The notes under the pieces were generated by a model, which was given only the letters and a program-made list of their open reading frames with translations, did no database searches and was not told where the DNA came from. Positions 1-5,326 of a DNA stretch of 6,358 bases are shown here, in pieces. The stretch is from Betaproteobacteria bacterium (GTDB taxonomy: Bacteria; Pseudomonadota; Gammaproteobacteria; Burkholderiales; SG8-39): contig VBCP01000488.1 in NCBI GenBank assembly GCA_005888925.1, positions 1 through 6,358 on the forward strand. Reading direction: 5' to 3'. Position 1 is the first letter of the stretch, and the number at the start of each line of letters is the position of its first letter. The translations under genes and the position numbers were made by a program.

Positions 1-1173
1 GTCGAGCATCTTGTCCTCGCGCTGCTGCGCGAGGAGCGCGACGAACACCGCCGAGCCGAGGCTGCCGCCGGAGACGCCGGAGAGCGAGAAGAGATGCTCG
101 GCAAAGGCCGGATGCTGGTTCTGGATCTCGCCCAGCACCGTGACGGTCCAGTAGGCGGCGCGGATGCCGCCGCCCTCGGCGTTCACCACGTAGAGCGGCA
201 CCCGCGCCTTCGGATCCTTCAGCTTCGCGGCGTGCCGCGACAGCCAGTCGTCGAGCTGCGCGCGCAGGTCCGGGCGGTCGCTGCGCTGCGCCGCGTCGAG
301 CGTGCGCACCGCGTGGTTGTCGTTCCAGAAGCTGCAGACCACCGCAAGGAGCAGGAGCGCCGAGAACACGGGCACGCGCGAGCGCATGCCGACCCAGTCG
401 AGCGTGCTGGCGAGCGCGGTCCAGCCAGCGGCGGCGAGCAGCACGATGCCGGCCGAGCCGATGGCGGGCGCCGCCGTCAGCGGCGCGCTCGTCAGCACGA
501 CGAACAGCAGGGCGAAGGCGCCGAGCGCGGCAACAAGCAGCATCCGCGTCAGGGGCGCGAGCTCCTTGAACGTGAGCCCGGCGTACGGCTGCTCGGCGCT
601 CGGCGGCAGGTTCAGCACGGGGGCGAGACTGGTCTGCAGCCGGGAGCCCTCGGGCAACTTGCCATAGGCGAAGCGCGCTGCCCTGCGGCGCATCGACACC
701 GCGATGAGGAACGCAAGGGCACCGAGCGTGCACCAGGTGCCGTAGAAGTTGAGCAGCTCCTGGACGTCCTCGTTCTCGCCCGGCGCATAGCCGCGCGCGG
801 CGCGATAGAAGGAGAGCGCCACGCCGAGGGCGGCGAAGAAACCGATGAAGCGCGGCGTCCAGATGCGCAAGCCTTGCAGATGCGGTGCTTGCTCCGGCAC
901 GCCGGGCAGCTTGAGGAAGAGCATGACGCGCGCCCAGTACCAGGCCGAGAGCGACCAGGCGAGCGTCGCGGCGAAGAACCAGAAGGTCTGCGAGCCGTCG
1001 ACGTGCCCGCTGCGCCGCTCGGCGAGCGCGCGCGCCACGTCTTCGCCCTGCGAGGCGAGCAGCAGGAAGGCGAGGCCGGCGAGCACCATCAGCAGCGGCA
1101 CGCGGCAAGGTTTCAGCGCCGCCGTGCGTTCGCGCAGCGACCACCACGCGTGACAGACCGTCTCCCAGAACAT
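1..1173 (-). CDS. Membrane-anchored patatin-like phospholipase family protein (C-terminal part beyond window)
   Basis: The reverse strand is open from an ATG at 1173 to the window edge: 391 codons, no stop. The first ~285 residues contain about seven hydrophobic segments (roughly 25-41, 62-86, 107-125, 144-160, 208-227, 232-255 and 266-282), indicating an integral inner-membrane protein. A soluble region follows with GGGIRAAYW at 334-342 and GVSGGS at 366-371. These match the glycine-rich oxyanion loop and the GxSxG nucleophile elbow of the patatin family, making Ser368 (codon 70-72) the predicted catalytic serine. Patatins are Ser-Asp lipid acyl hydrolases; the catalytic Asp should lie in the missing C-terminal part. 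The start is supported by GGGAGG five bases upstream. The gene is transcribed away from the catabolic operon, and no functional link to it is evident. The lipase call is by motif; substrate and membrane topology are inferred. Confidence 0.85.
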   Translation of the reverse strand, partial: MFWETVCHAWWSLRERTAALKPCRVPLLMVLAGLAFLLLASQGEDVARALAERRSGHVDGSQTFWFFAATLAWSLSAWYWARVMLFLKLPGVPEQAPHLQGLRIWTPRFIGFFAALGVALSFYRAARGYAPGENEDVQELLNFYGTWCTLGALAFLIAVSMRRRAARFAYGKLPEGSRLQTSLAPVLNLPPSAEQPYAGLTFKELAPLTRMLLVAALGAFALLFVVLTSAPLTAAPAIGSAGIVLLAAAGWTALASTLDWVGMRSRVPVFSALLLLAVVCSFWNDNHAVRTLDAAQRSDRPDLRAQLDDWLSRHAAKLKDPKARVPLYVVNAEGGGIRAAYWTVTVLGEIQNQHPAFAEHLFSLSGVSGGSLGSAVFVALLAQQREDKMLD

Positions 1174-1365
1174 GAGCGCCTCCCGGTTTTCCTTGTGCGA
1201 ACCACCTTACCCCGCGCGAGCGCGCAAAGCCATGCGCAGCGGTTATCGCCGCGTCCTTATTTTGCCCCGCTTGCGCATTGCGCCACGCTGCATGCGGCGC
1301 GCTGGACATCCTGTCCTCCGTTTCCGAAAAAGGAGCCAGCCGATTCGCATGCTAGCCTGCGGGCG
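1174..1365. promoter_or_regulatory. Divergent intergenic region, presumed to carry both promoters
   Basis: This is the only gene-free stretch in the window, and it lies between two divergent genes. It should therefore contain the promoter of the minus-strand patatin-like gene and that of the plus-strand hydrolase operon. It is slightly less GC-rich in places (for example around 1251-1265). I found no convincing -35/-10 pair on either strand and no strong dyad that could be named as an operator. The promoter role is inferred from gene orientation only. Confidence 0.5.
1179..1184 (-). promoter_or_regulatory. Ribosome binding site of the patatin-like gene
   Basis: On the reverse strand GGGAGG lies five bases before the ATG at 1173. 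This is a near-ideal Shine-Dalgarno sequence at good spacing, and it fixes the start of the patatin-like membrane protein. Confidence 0.8.
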
Positions 1366-2295
1366 ATGCGCATCGACGTGCATCACCATCTCTTCCCGCC
1401 GGCGTATATCGCGAGCCTGGTCGAGAGCGAGCACTATCTCGCGCGCGGGGTGGCGCGGCAGTGGACGCCGCAGGTGTCGCTCGAGGACATGGATGCCGCG
1501 GACGTGGCGACGGCGATCACGTCGATCACCGCGCCAGGCTTCGCCATCGTCGCGCCCGAGCTGCGCTTCAAGCTCAACCGCGAGTGCAACGAGTACGGCG
1601 CGAGGATGGCGCTTGATCACCGCGGGCGCTTCGGTCTTTTCGCCAGCCTGCCGCTGCCCGACGTCGAGCGCAGTCTCGAAGAGATCGGCTACGCGCTCGA
1701 TACGCTGAAGGCCGACGGCATTGGCCTGCTCACAAGCTATGGCAACAAGTGGCTCGGCGATCCGGCCTTTGCGCCGGTGATGGCCGAGCTCGACCGGCGC
1801 AAGTGCGTGGTCTACGTCCATCCGACCGCGCCAGATTGCTGCCGCAACCTGCTCCCCGGCGTACCGGACTGGGTGATCGAGTTCCCCGCCGACACCATGC
1901 GCACCATCGCGAGCCTGCTCTTCTCCGGCACGGTCGAGCGCTGCCGGAACATCCGGTTCATCTTTGCTCACGTGGGCGGCGTGCTGCCGCTCCTCACCGA
2001 GCACCTGGTGCGTGCGGCGCAGTTCGATGTGCGCAGCGAATTGAAAAAGTTTCATTACGACACGGCGTTGCGCGCGCACCCGGTCGGGGTTTTCTCGGCG
2101 CTGCAAGTGGTCGGCGTGTCGCAGCTTCTCTTCGGCACCGATGCGCCGCTGCGGCGGAGCATCGACCAGGTGACGGGTTTGCGATCCTGCGGCCTGAGCG
2201 AAGACGAGCTGCGCAAGATCGACTATGAGAACGCGCGGCGGCTGCTAAACTCTTCGACGTTCGCCTTCGGAGGAGCTCTGCATGCCGACCAATAA
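1366..2295 (+). CDS. Amidohydrolase family 2 (ACMSD-like) metal-dependent hydrolase or decarboxylase
   Basis: This 309-residue protein is a single-domain TIM-barrel enzyme of the amidohydrolase-2 family, which includes ACMSD, gamma-resorcylate decarboxylase and related C-C or C-N/C-O bond-cleaving enzymes. The metal site is complete: DVHHH at 4-8 gives the HxH pair (His6, His8), then His152 in YVHPTAP, His202 in FAHVGG and Asp259 in FGTDAP. Length is normal for the family. The start at 1366 is chosen because the HxH strand begins four residues later, as is usual in this family. The reading frame stays open back to base 94, but that part is antisense to the patatin-like gene. No good Shine-Dalgarno precedes the ATG; AGGAG at 1331-1335 is about 30 bases too far away. 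It is first in the operon, and its 3' end overlaps the next gene by 14 bases. Probably cytoplasmic, with no signal peptide. Hydrolase versus decarboxylase cannot be decided here. Confidence 0.9.
   Translation: MRIDVHHHLFPPAYIASLVESEHYLARGVARQWTPQVSLEDMDAADVATAITSITAPGFAIVAPELRFKLNRECNEYGARMALDHRGRFGLFASLPLPDVERSLEEIGYALDTLKADGIGLLTSYGNKWLGDPAFAPVMAELDRRKCVVYVHPTAPDCCRNLLPGVPDWVIEFPADTMRTIASLLFSGTVERCRNIRFIFAHVGGVLPLLTEHLVRAAQFDVRSELKKFHYDTALRAHPVGVFSALQVVGVSQLLFGTDAPLRRSIDQVTGLRSCGLSEDELRKIDYENARRLLNSSTFAFGGALHADQ
2269..2275 (+). promoter_or_regulatory. Ribosome binding site of the short DJ-1/PfpI gene
   Basis: GGAGGAG lies inside the last codons of the amidohydrolase gene, 6 to 8 bases before the ATG at 2282. 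It is the strongest Shine-Dalgarno sequence in the operon and argues that the degenerate DJ-1 paralogue is actively translated rather than a relic. Confidence 0.8.
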
Positions 2296-2707
2296 GCGCG
2301 TAGCGATCCTGGTGCACGACGGCTACCAGGATCTCCAGTTCTGGTATCCGCTGCTGCGGCTGCGCGAAGAAGGCGTGCCGGTGACAGTGGTGAGCGTCGA
2401 GCCCGAGAAGACCTATCTCAGCCAGCTCGAATACCCGGTGATTCCCGACCAGGGGATCGCGCAGGTGCAGGCGAAGGATTTCGGCGCGGTGATCGTCCCG
2501 GGCGGCGCGTCGGGGAAGTACCTCGCCGAGGAGCCGCGCATGCAGCGCTTCATCAAGGATGCCGCCGCGGGCGGCGCTTTGCTCACGGCGATCGCAGAAG
2601 GCGTGACGGCGCTCAGCGCCGCGGGAGTGAAGGGTTCAGTCACGGTAAAAACGACGAACGAGCTGCCGGCGTTCTGCCGCGCTTTTTTCGAGGCGCTGAA
2701 GAAATAG
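2282..2707 (+). CDS. Short DJ-1/PfpI family paralogue lacking the catalytic Cys-His
   Basis: This 141-residue protein has the DJ-1/PfpI (class I glutamine amidotransferase-like) flavodoxin-type fold. Residues 6-34 (VAILVHDGYQDLQFWYPLL onward) and VIVPGG at 70-75 align closely with the full paralogue encoded at 3696. At the nucleophile elbow, where the paralogue has AICHAG, this protein reads AIAEG (104-107), so Cys becomes Ala105 and His becomes Glu106 (codons 2594-2599). About 29 residues between the post-elbow strand and the last helix are missing, yet the terminal helix is kept (ELPAFCRAFFEALKK, 127-141, versus DLPDFGRAIVQYLEE). It is therefore shorter than the usual 165-200 residues and cannot use the family's cysteine chemistry. 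A strong ribosome site, a frame free of stops, and tight overlaps (14 bases upstream, 1 base downstream) suggest a maintained non-catalytic subunit or binding protein. Decay after duplication is the alternative. Confidence 0.85.
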   Translation: MPTNKRVAILVHDGYQDLQFWYPLLRLREEGVPVTVVSVEPEKTYLSQLEYPVIPDQGIAQVQAKDFGAVIVPGGASGKYLAEEPRMQRFIKDAAAGGALLTAIAEGVTALSAAGVKGSVTVKTTNELPAFCRAFFEALKK

Positions 2708-2709
2708 TG
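2705..2709 (+). promoter_or_regulatory. TAGTG stop-start junction (translational coupling)
   Basis: The TAG stop of the short DJ-1 gene (2705-2707) overlaps the GTG start of the phosphotriesterase-family gene (2707-2709) by one base. With no strong Shine-Dalgarno sequence at normal spacing, this suggests re-initiation by ribosomes finishing the upstream gene. Confidence 0.6.
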
Positions 2710-3687
2710 GCGGTGATCCGCACGGTGCTGGGCGACATCGCGCCGCAGGACGCCGGCGTGACGCTGACGCACGAGCACATCCGCTACGCCTACCAGGGCT
2801 GCGAGTTCGACCACAACAACGTCTGGGACCTGGACCAGGTCGCCGACGACGTCGGCCGCCGCATCCACGGCATGGTGAAGGAGTACGGCGTAAAGACGAT
2901 GGTGGATCTCACGCCGCCGGACATCGGCCGGCATCCCGAGCTCCTCGCCGAGGTGAGCCGCCGCAGCGGCGCCCACATCATCGCCACGACCGGCTTCTAT
3001 GCCGAGCGCATGGGCATCGGCTTCTACTGGCGGCGCAAATCCGTCGACTACATCGCCGACATGCTGGTGCGCGACATCACCGAGGGCATGGTCCACGACA
3101 ATCAGCTCACGCCCTACAAGGCCGGCGTGATCAAGGTCGCGACCGGCGGCATGGCGCAAACGCCCGCCGAGCCGAATGGCAAGCGCGTCACGCCGCTCGA
3201 GGAGCGCATGCTGCGCGCGGCGGGCCAGGCGCAGAAGAAAACCGGCGCGCCGATCGGCACGCATACGCAGCCGCTCGACTACGGTCCGACCAATCCGGCG
3301 CTCGAGATGCTCGACGTCCTCGAGGAGGCGGGCGCCGATCCGGGCAAGGTGATGCTCGGCCACGTCTTCATCAAGCCGCGCTTCGAGCACCACGTCGGCA
3401 TCCCGTGGATGCACGACAGCGCCGAGCAACTGGACGAAGAGCTCGCCGTCAACATTTGCAGACTGGCGGATAAAGGCTACCTGGGCCAGCTCGTGTTCTC
3501 GTACGACCGCTTCTTCAGCCACGGGCGCGGCCCGATCACGGAAGAAGAGCCCGACCAGGACAACACGCGGGTGCCGCCCGGCTATCTCTTCGACAGCTTC
3601 GCGCCCCGGCTGGCCAAGAAAGGTTTTGGTAAAGCGGAGCTGCACAAAGTGCTGGTGGAAAACCCGCGTCGCATTCTCGCGTTCTAG
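2707..3687 (+). CDS. Phosphotriesterase-family (PTE/PLL-like) metal-dependent hydrolase
   Basis: This 326-residue protein belongs to the phosphotriesterase/phosphotriesterase-like lactonase branch of the amidohydrolase superfamily, which cleaves lactones, esters or organophosphates using two metal ions. All expected ligands are visible: HxH at His22 and His24 (LTHEH), the bridging lysine, normally carbamylated, at Lys143 (GVIKVAT), His186 (GTHTQP), His219 (LGHV) and Asp267 (SYDRFF). Length fits the family. There is no signal peptide, so the protein is probably cytoplasmic. The GTG start at 2707 shares its G with the preceding TAG stop (TAGTG), a typical coupled junction; an in-frame GTG at 2713 is an alternative and would remove two residues. 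Only a weak GAGG lies upstream, so translation probably depends on re-initiation. Natural members are more often lactonases or carboxyl-ester hydrolases than true phosphotriesterases. The substrate is unknown. Confidence 0.93.
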   Translation: MAVIRTVLGDIAPQDAGVTLTHEHIRYAYQGCEFDHNNVWDLDQVADDVGRRIHGMVKEYGVKTMVDLTPPDIGRHPELLAEVSRRSGAHIIATTGFYAERMGIGFYWRRKSVDYIADMLVRDITEGMVHDNQLTPYKAGVIKVATGGMAQTPAEPNGKRVTPLEERMLRAAGQAQKKTGAPIGTHTQPLDYGPTNPALEMLDVLEEAGADPGKVMLGHVFIKPRFEHHVGIPWMHDSAEQLDEELAVNICRLADKGYLGQLVFSYDRFFSHGRGPITEEEPDQDNTRVPPGYLFDSFAPRLAKKGFGKAELHKVLVENPRRILAF

Positions 3688-3690
3688 GAG
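3686..3690 (+). promoter_or_regulatory. Ribosome binding site overlapping a stop codon
   Basis: AGGAG overlaps the TAG stop of the phosphotriesterase-family gene (3685-3687) and lies five bases before the ATG at 3696. It fixes the start of the full-length DJ-1/PfpI gene. Confidence 0.8.
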
Positions 3691-3695
3691 CAGCC

Positions 3696-4370
3696 ATGAA
3701 GATCCAAGATGCCCAGGTCGCCGTCCTCGCCGAGAACCAGTATCAGGAGCTCGAGCTCTGGTATCCGCTCCTTCGCCTGCGCGAAGCCGGCGCCAACGTG
3801 CTGACCGTCGCGCCCTCGGCCGAGCAGCTCTACGGCAGCAAGCTCGGCTACCCGGTGAAGGCGGATCTCGCGATCTCCGAGGTGCAGCCCGAGCAGCTCG
3901 ACGCGGTGATCATCCCCGGCGGCTTCGCGCCGGAGAACTTCCGGCGCACGCCGCAGATCGTGAACCTGGTGCGCAAGGTGCACGAGCAGGGCAGCCTGGT
4001 CGCCGCGATCTGCCACGCGGGCTGGCTGCTCGCCTCCGCCGGCATCGCCAAGGGCAAGCGCGTCACCTGCGTCGCGATCATCAAGGACGACGTCATCAAC
4101 TCCGGCGGCAACTACGTCGACGAGCCGGTGGTGCGCGACGGGAATCTCATCACCTCGCGCCTGCCGGGCGACCTCCCGGACTTCGGCCGCGCGATCGTGC
4201 AGTACCTGGAGGAGCAGCCTTCTCGCCGCAGTCCCTCCGCCAAGCCGCTCGTGCGCGTCGCCGGGCGCGCGCCGACCACTGCCGACTACGTGCGTCCCGC
4301 GCGAGTCGTGCAGACCTCGGCGGGCAAGGCGTCGGCGAATTACCGCATGCACGCGGTGGAGGCGAAATGA
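3696..4370 (+). CDS. DJ-1/PfpI family protein, catalytic Cys-His intact, with C-terminal extension
   Basis: This is a 224-residue DJ-1/PfpI superfamily protein; relatives act as proteases, glyoxalase-like or deglycase-like enzymes, hydratases or chaperones. Residues 1-172 form the domain: VAVLAENQYQELELWYP at 8-24, VIIPGG at 71-76, the nucleophile elbow AICHAG at 104-109 with Cys106 and His107, and the PfpI-type block KDDVINSGGNYVDEPVV at 130-146. At the position of the acidic residue that pairs with the cysteine in PfpI (Glu12), it appears to carry Gln17, with Glu18 next to it. Residues 173-224 are an extra tail rich in Ala, Arg, Ser and Pro that the 166-residue Pyrococcus PfpI lacks. The Cys-His motif favours the PfpI branch over isonitrile hydratase. 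The start has a good ribosome site, and the gene ends with a 4-base overlap into the Bug gene. No signal peptide. Enzyme activity is not predictable. Confidence 0.92.
   Translation: MKIQDAQVAVLAENQYQELELWYPLLRLREAGANVLTVAPSAEQLYGSKLGYPVKADLAISEVQPEQLDAVIIPGGFAPENFRRTPQIVNLVRKVHEQGSLVAAICHAGWLLASAGIAKGKRVTCVAIIKDDVINSGGNYVDEPVVRDGNLITSRLPGDLPDFGRAIVQYLEEQPSRRSPSAKPLVRVAGRAPTTADYVRPARVVQTSAGKASANYRMHAVEAK
4358..4362 (+). promoter_or_regulatory. Ribosome binding site of the Bug receptor gene
   Basis: GGAGG lies four bases before the ATG at 4367, inside the last codons of the DJ-1/PfpI gene. It fixes the start of the receptor just before its signal peptide. Confidence 0.75.
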
Positions 4371-5314
4371 AGTTCTTTCTCACGCTCCTCCTCATAGGGG
4401 CGGCACATGCGCAGCAGTATCCGGCGCAGCCGGTCAAGCTGATCGTGCCCTTCCCGGTTGGCGGCGGCGCGGATATCGCCGCGCGCGTCGTGGCGCAGCA
4501 CCTCGGCACGGAGCTCGGGCAGGCCGTGTTTGTCGAGAACTACGGCGGCGCCGGCGGCACCATCGGTACCTCGCGCGCGGCGCAGGCGGCGCCCGACGGC
4601 TACACGCTGTTCGTCGGCACGCCGAGCACGCACGGCACCAACCCCGCGGTGTATAGCAAGCTCCCCTATGATCCGATCCGCGATTTCACGCCGATCGGCC
4701 TCATCGGCACTTCGCCCTTCCTGCTGATTGCGCATCCTTCCGTGAAGGCGCAGTCGGCGAAGGAGCTGATCGCGCTCGCGCGCAGCCATCCGGGCGAACT
4801 GAACTACGCCTCCTTCGGCAATGGCAGCATCAATCATCTCGGGCTCGAGCTCTTCAACTCGCTCGCCAACATCGACGCGAAGCACGTGCCCTATCGCGGC
4901 GGCGCGCCCGCGCTCGCCGATCTCATCGCGGGCCGCGTGCAGTACACCTTCGACGGCAGCGCCGCGCTCCCGGCGATCCGCGCCGGCCAGGTGAAGCTGC
5001 TCGCGGTGGGCAGCGCGCAGCGCTGGCACGTATTCGCCGACACGCCCACGATCTCCGAGAGCGCGCTGCCGGGCTTCGAGCTCACCACGTGGTACGGCCT
5101 GTTCGCCCCGGCGAAGACGCCGCAGGCGGTGATCGATCTCATGAACACGAAGCTCAACGCGGCGCTCGCGGTGCCGCAGGCGAAGGAGAGCTTCGCCAAG
5201 ATGGGCTTCGACCCGGCGGGCGGCGCGCCCGACGTGCTGGTGAAGAAGGTGCGCGACGAGGTCGCGAAGTGGACCGACATCGCGCGGCAGAAGAACATCC
5301 ACATCACGGACTGA
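4367..5314 (+). CDS. Bug/TctC-family periplasmic solute-binding protein
   Basis: This 315-residue periplasmic receptor is of the Bug (tripartite tricarboxylate transporter, TctC) family, which binds carboxylates, amides and related small organic molecules. Residues 1-15 (MKFFLTLLLIGAAHA) are a short Sec signal peptide with a likely cleavage after AHA, leaving a mature protein beginning QQYPAQ. Family hallmarks follow in order: VKLIVPFPVGGGADIAAR (23-40), ENYGGAGGTIGTSRAA (57-72), APDGYTL (75-81), HVPYRGGAPALADLIAGRV (173-191) and TWYGLFAPAKTP (241-252). Length is typical. The ATG overlaps the upstream stop as ATGA, giving strong coupling to the DJ-1/PfpI gene. No TctA or TctB membrane subunits are present in the window, so the receptor may use a transporter encoded elsewhere or serve in sensing. 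Its place inside a hydrolase operon suggests that it captures the pathway substrate; the ligand cannot be read from the sequence. Confidence 0.95.
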   Translation: MKFFLTLLLIGAAHAQQYPAQPVKLIVPFPVGGGADIAARVVAQHLGTELGQAVFVENYGGAGGTIGTSRAAQAAPDGYTLFVGTPSTHGTNPAVYSKLPYDPIRDFTPIGLIGTSPFLLIAHPSVKAQSAKELIALARSHPGELNYASFGNGSINHLGLELFNSLANIDAKHVPYRGGAPALADLIAGRVQYTFDGSAALPAIRAGQVKLLAVGSAQRWHVFADTPTISESALPGFELTTWYGLFAPAKTPQAVIDLMNTKLNAALAVPQAKESFAKMGFDPAGGAPDVLVKKVRDEVAKWTDIARQKNIHITD

Positions 5315-5315
5315 G

Positions 5316-5320
5316 CGGGA
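5316..5320 (+). promoter_or_regulatory. Weak ribosome-site candidate for the amidase gene
   Basis: CGGGA lies six bases before the CTG at 5327, within the 12-base gap after the Bug stop codon. The match to the anti-Shine-Dalgarno sequence is poor. Its spacing supports initiation at the CTG, but translation may instead depend on coupling to the Bug gene. Confidence 0.35.
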
Positions 5321-5326
5321 CCGCTC

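Noticed and set aside
1273..1300. Short inverted repeats (CGCAT/ATGCG and GCGCC/GGCGC) in the divergent spacer as a possible operator
   Set aside because: Arms are only 5 bases in very GC-rich DNA and do not extend, so chance is likely, and there is no associated promoter or regulator gene.
94..1365. Long open plus-strand frame continuous with the amidohydrolase gene, apparently making a 733-residue protein
   Set aside because: Its first part is Arg/Glu/Gly/Ala-rich, resembles no domain and is antisense to the well-formed patatin-like gene. The amidohydrolase HxH motif begins just after the ATG at 1366.
2413..3645. Long minus-strand open frame opposite the phosphotriesterase-family gene
   Set aside because: Its composition is Arg/His/Ala/Val-rich with no recognisable domain. 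It is an antisense shadow of GC-rich coding DNA whose plus strand has complete catalytic motifs.
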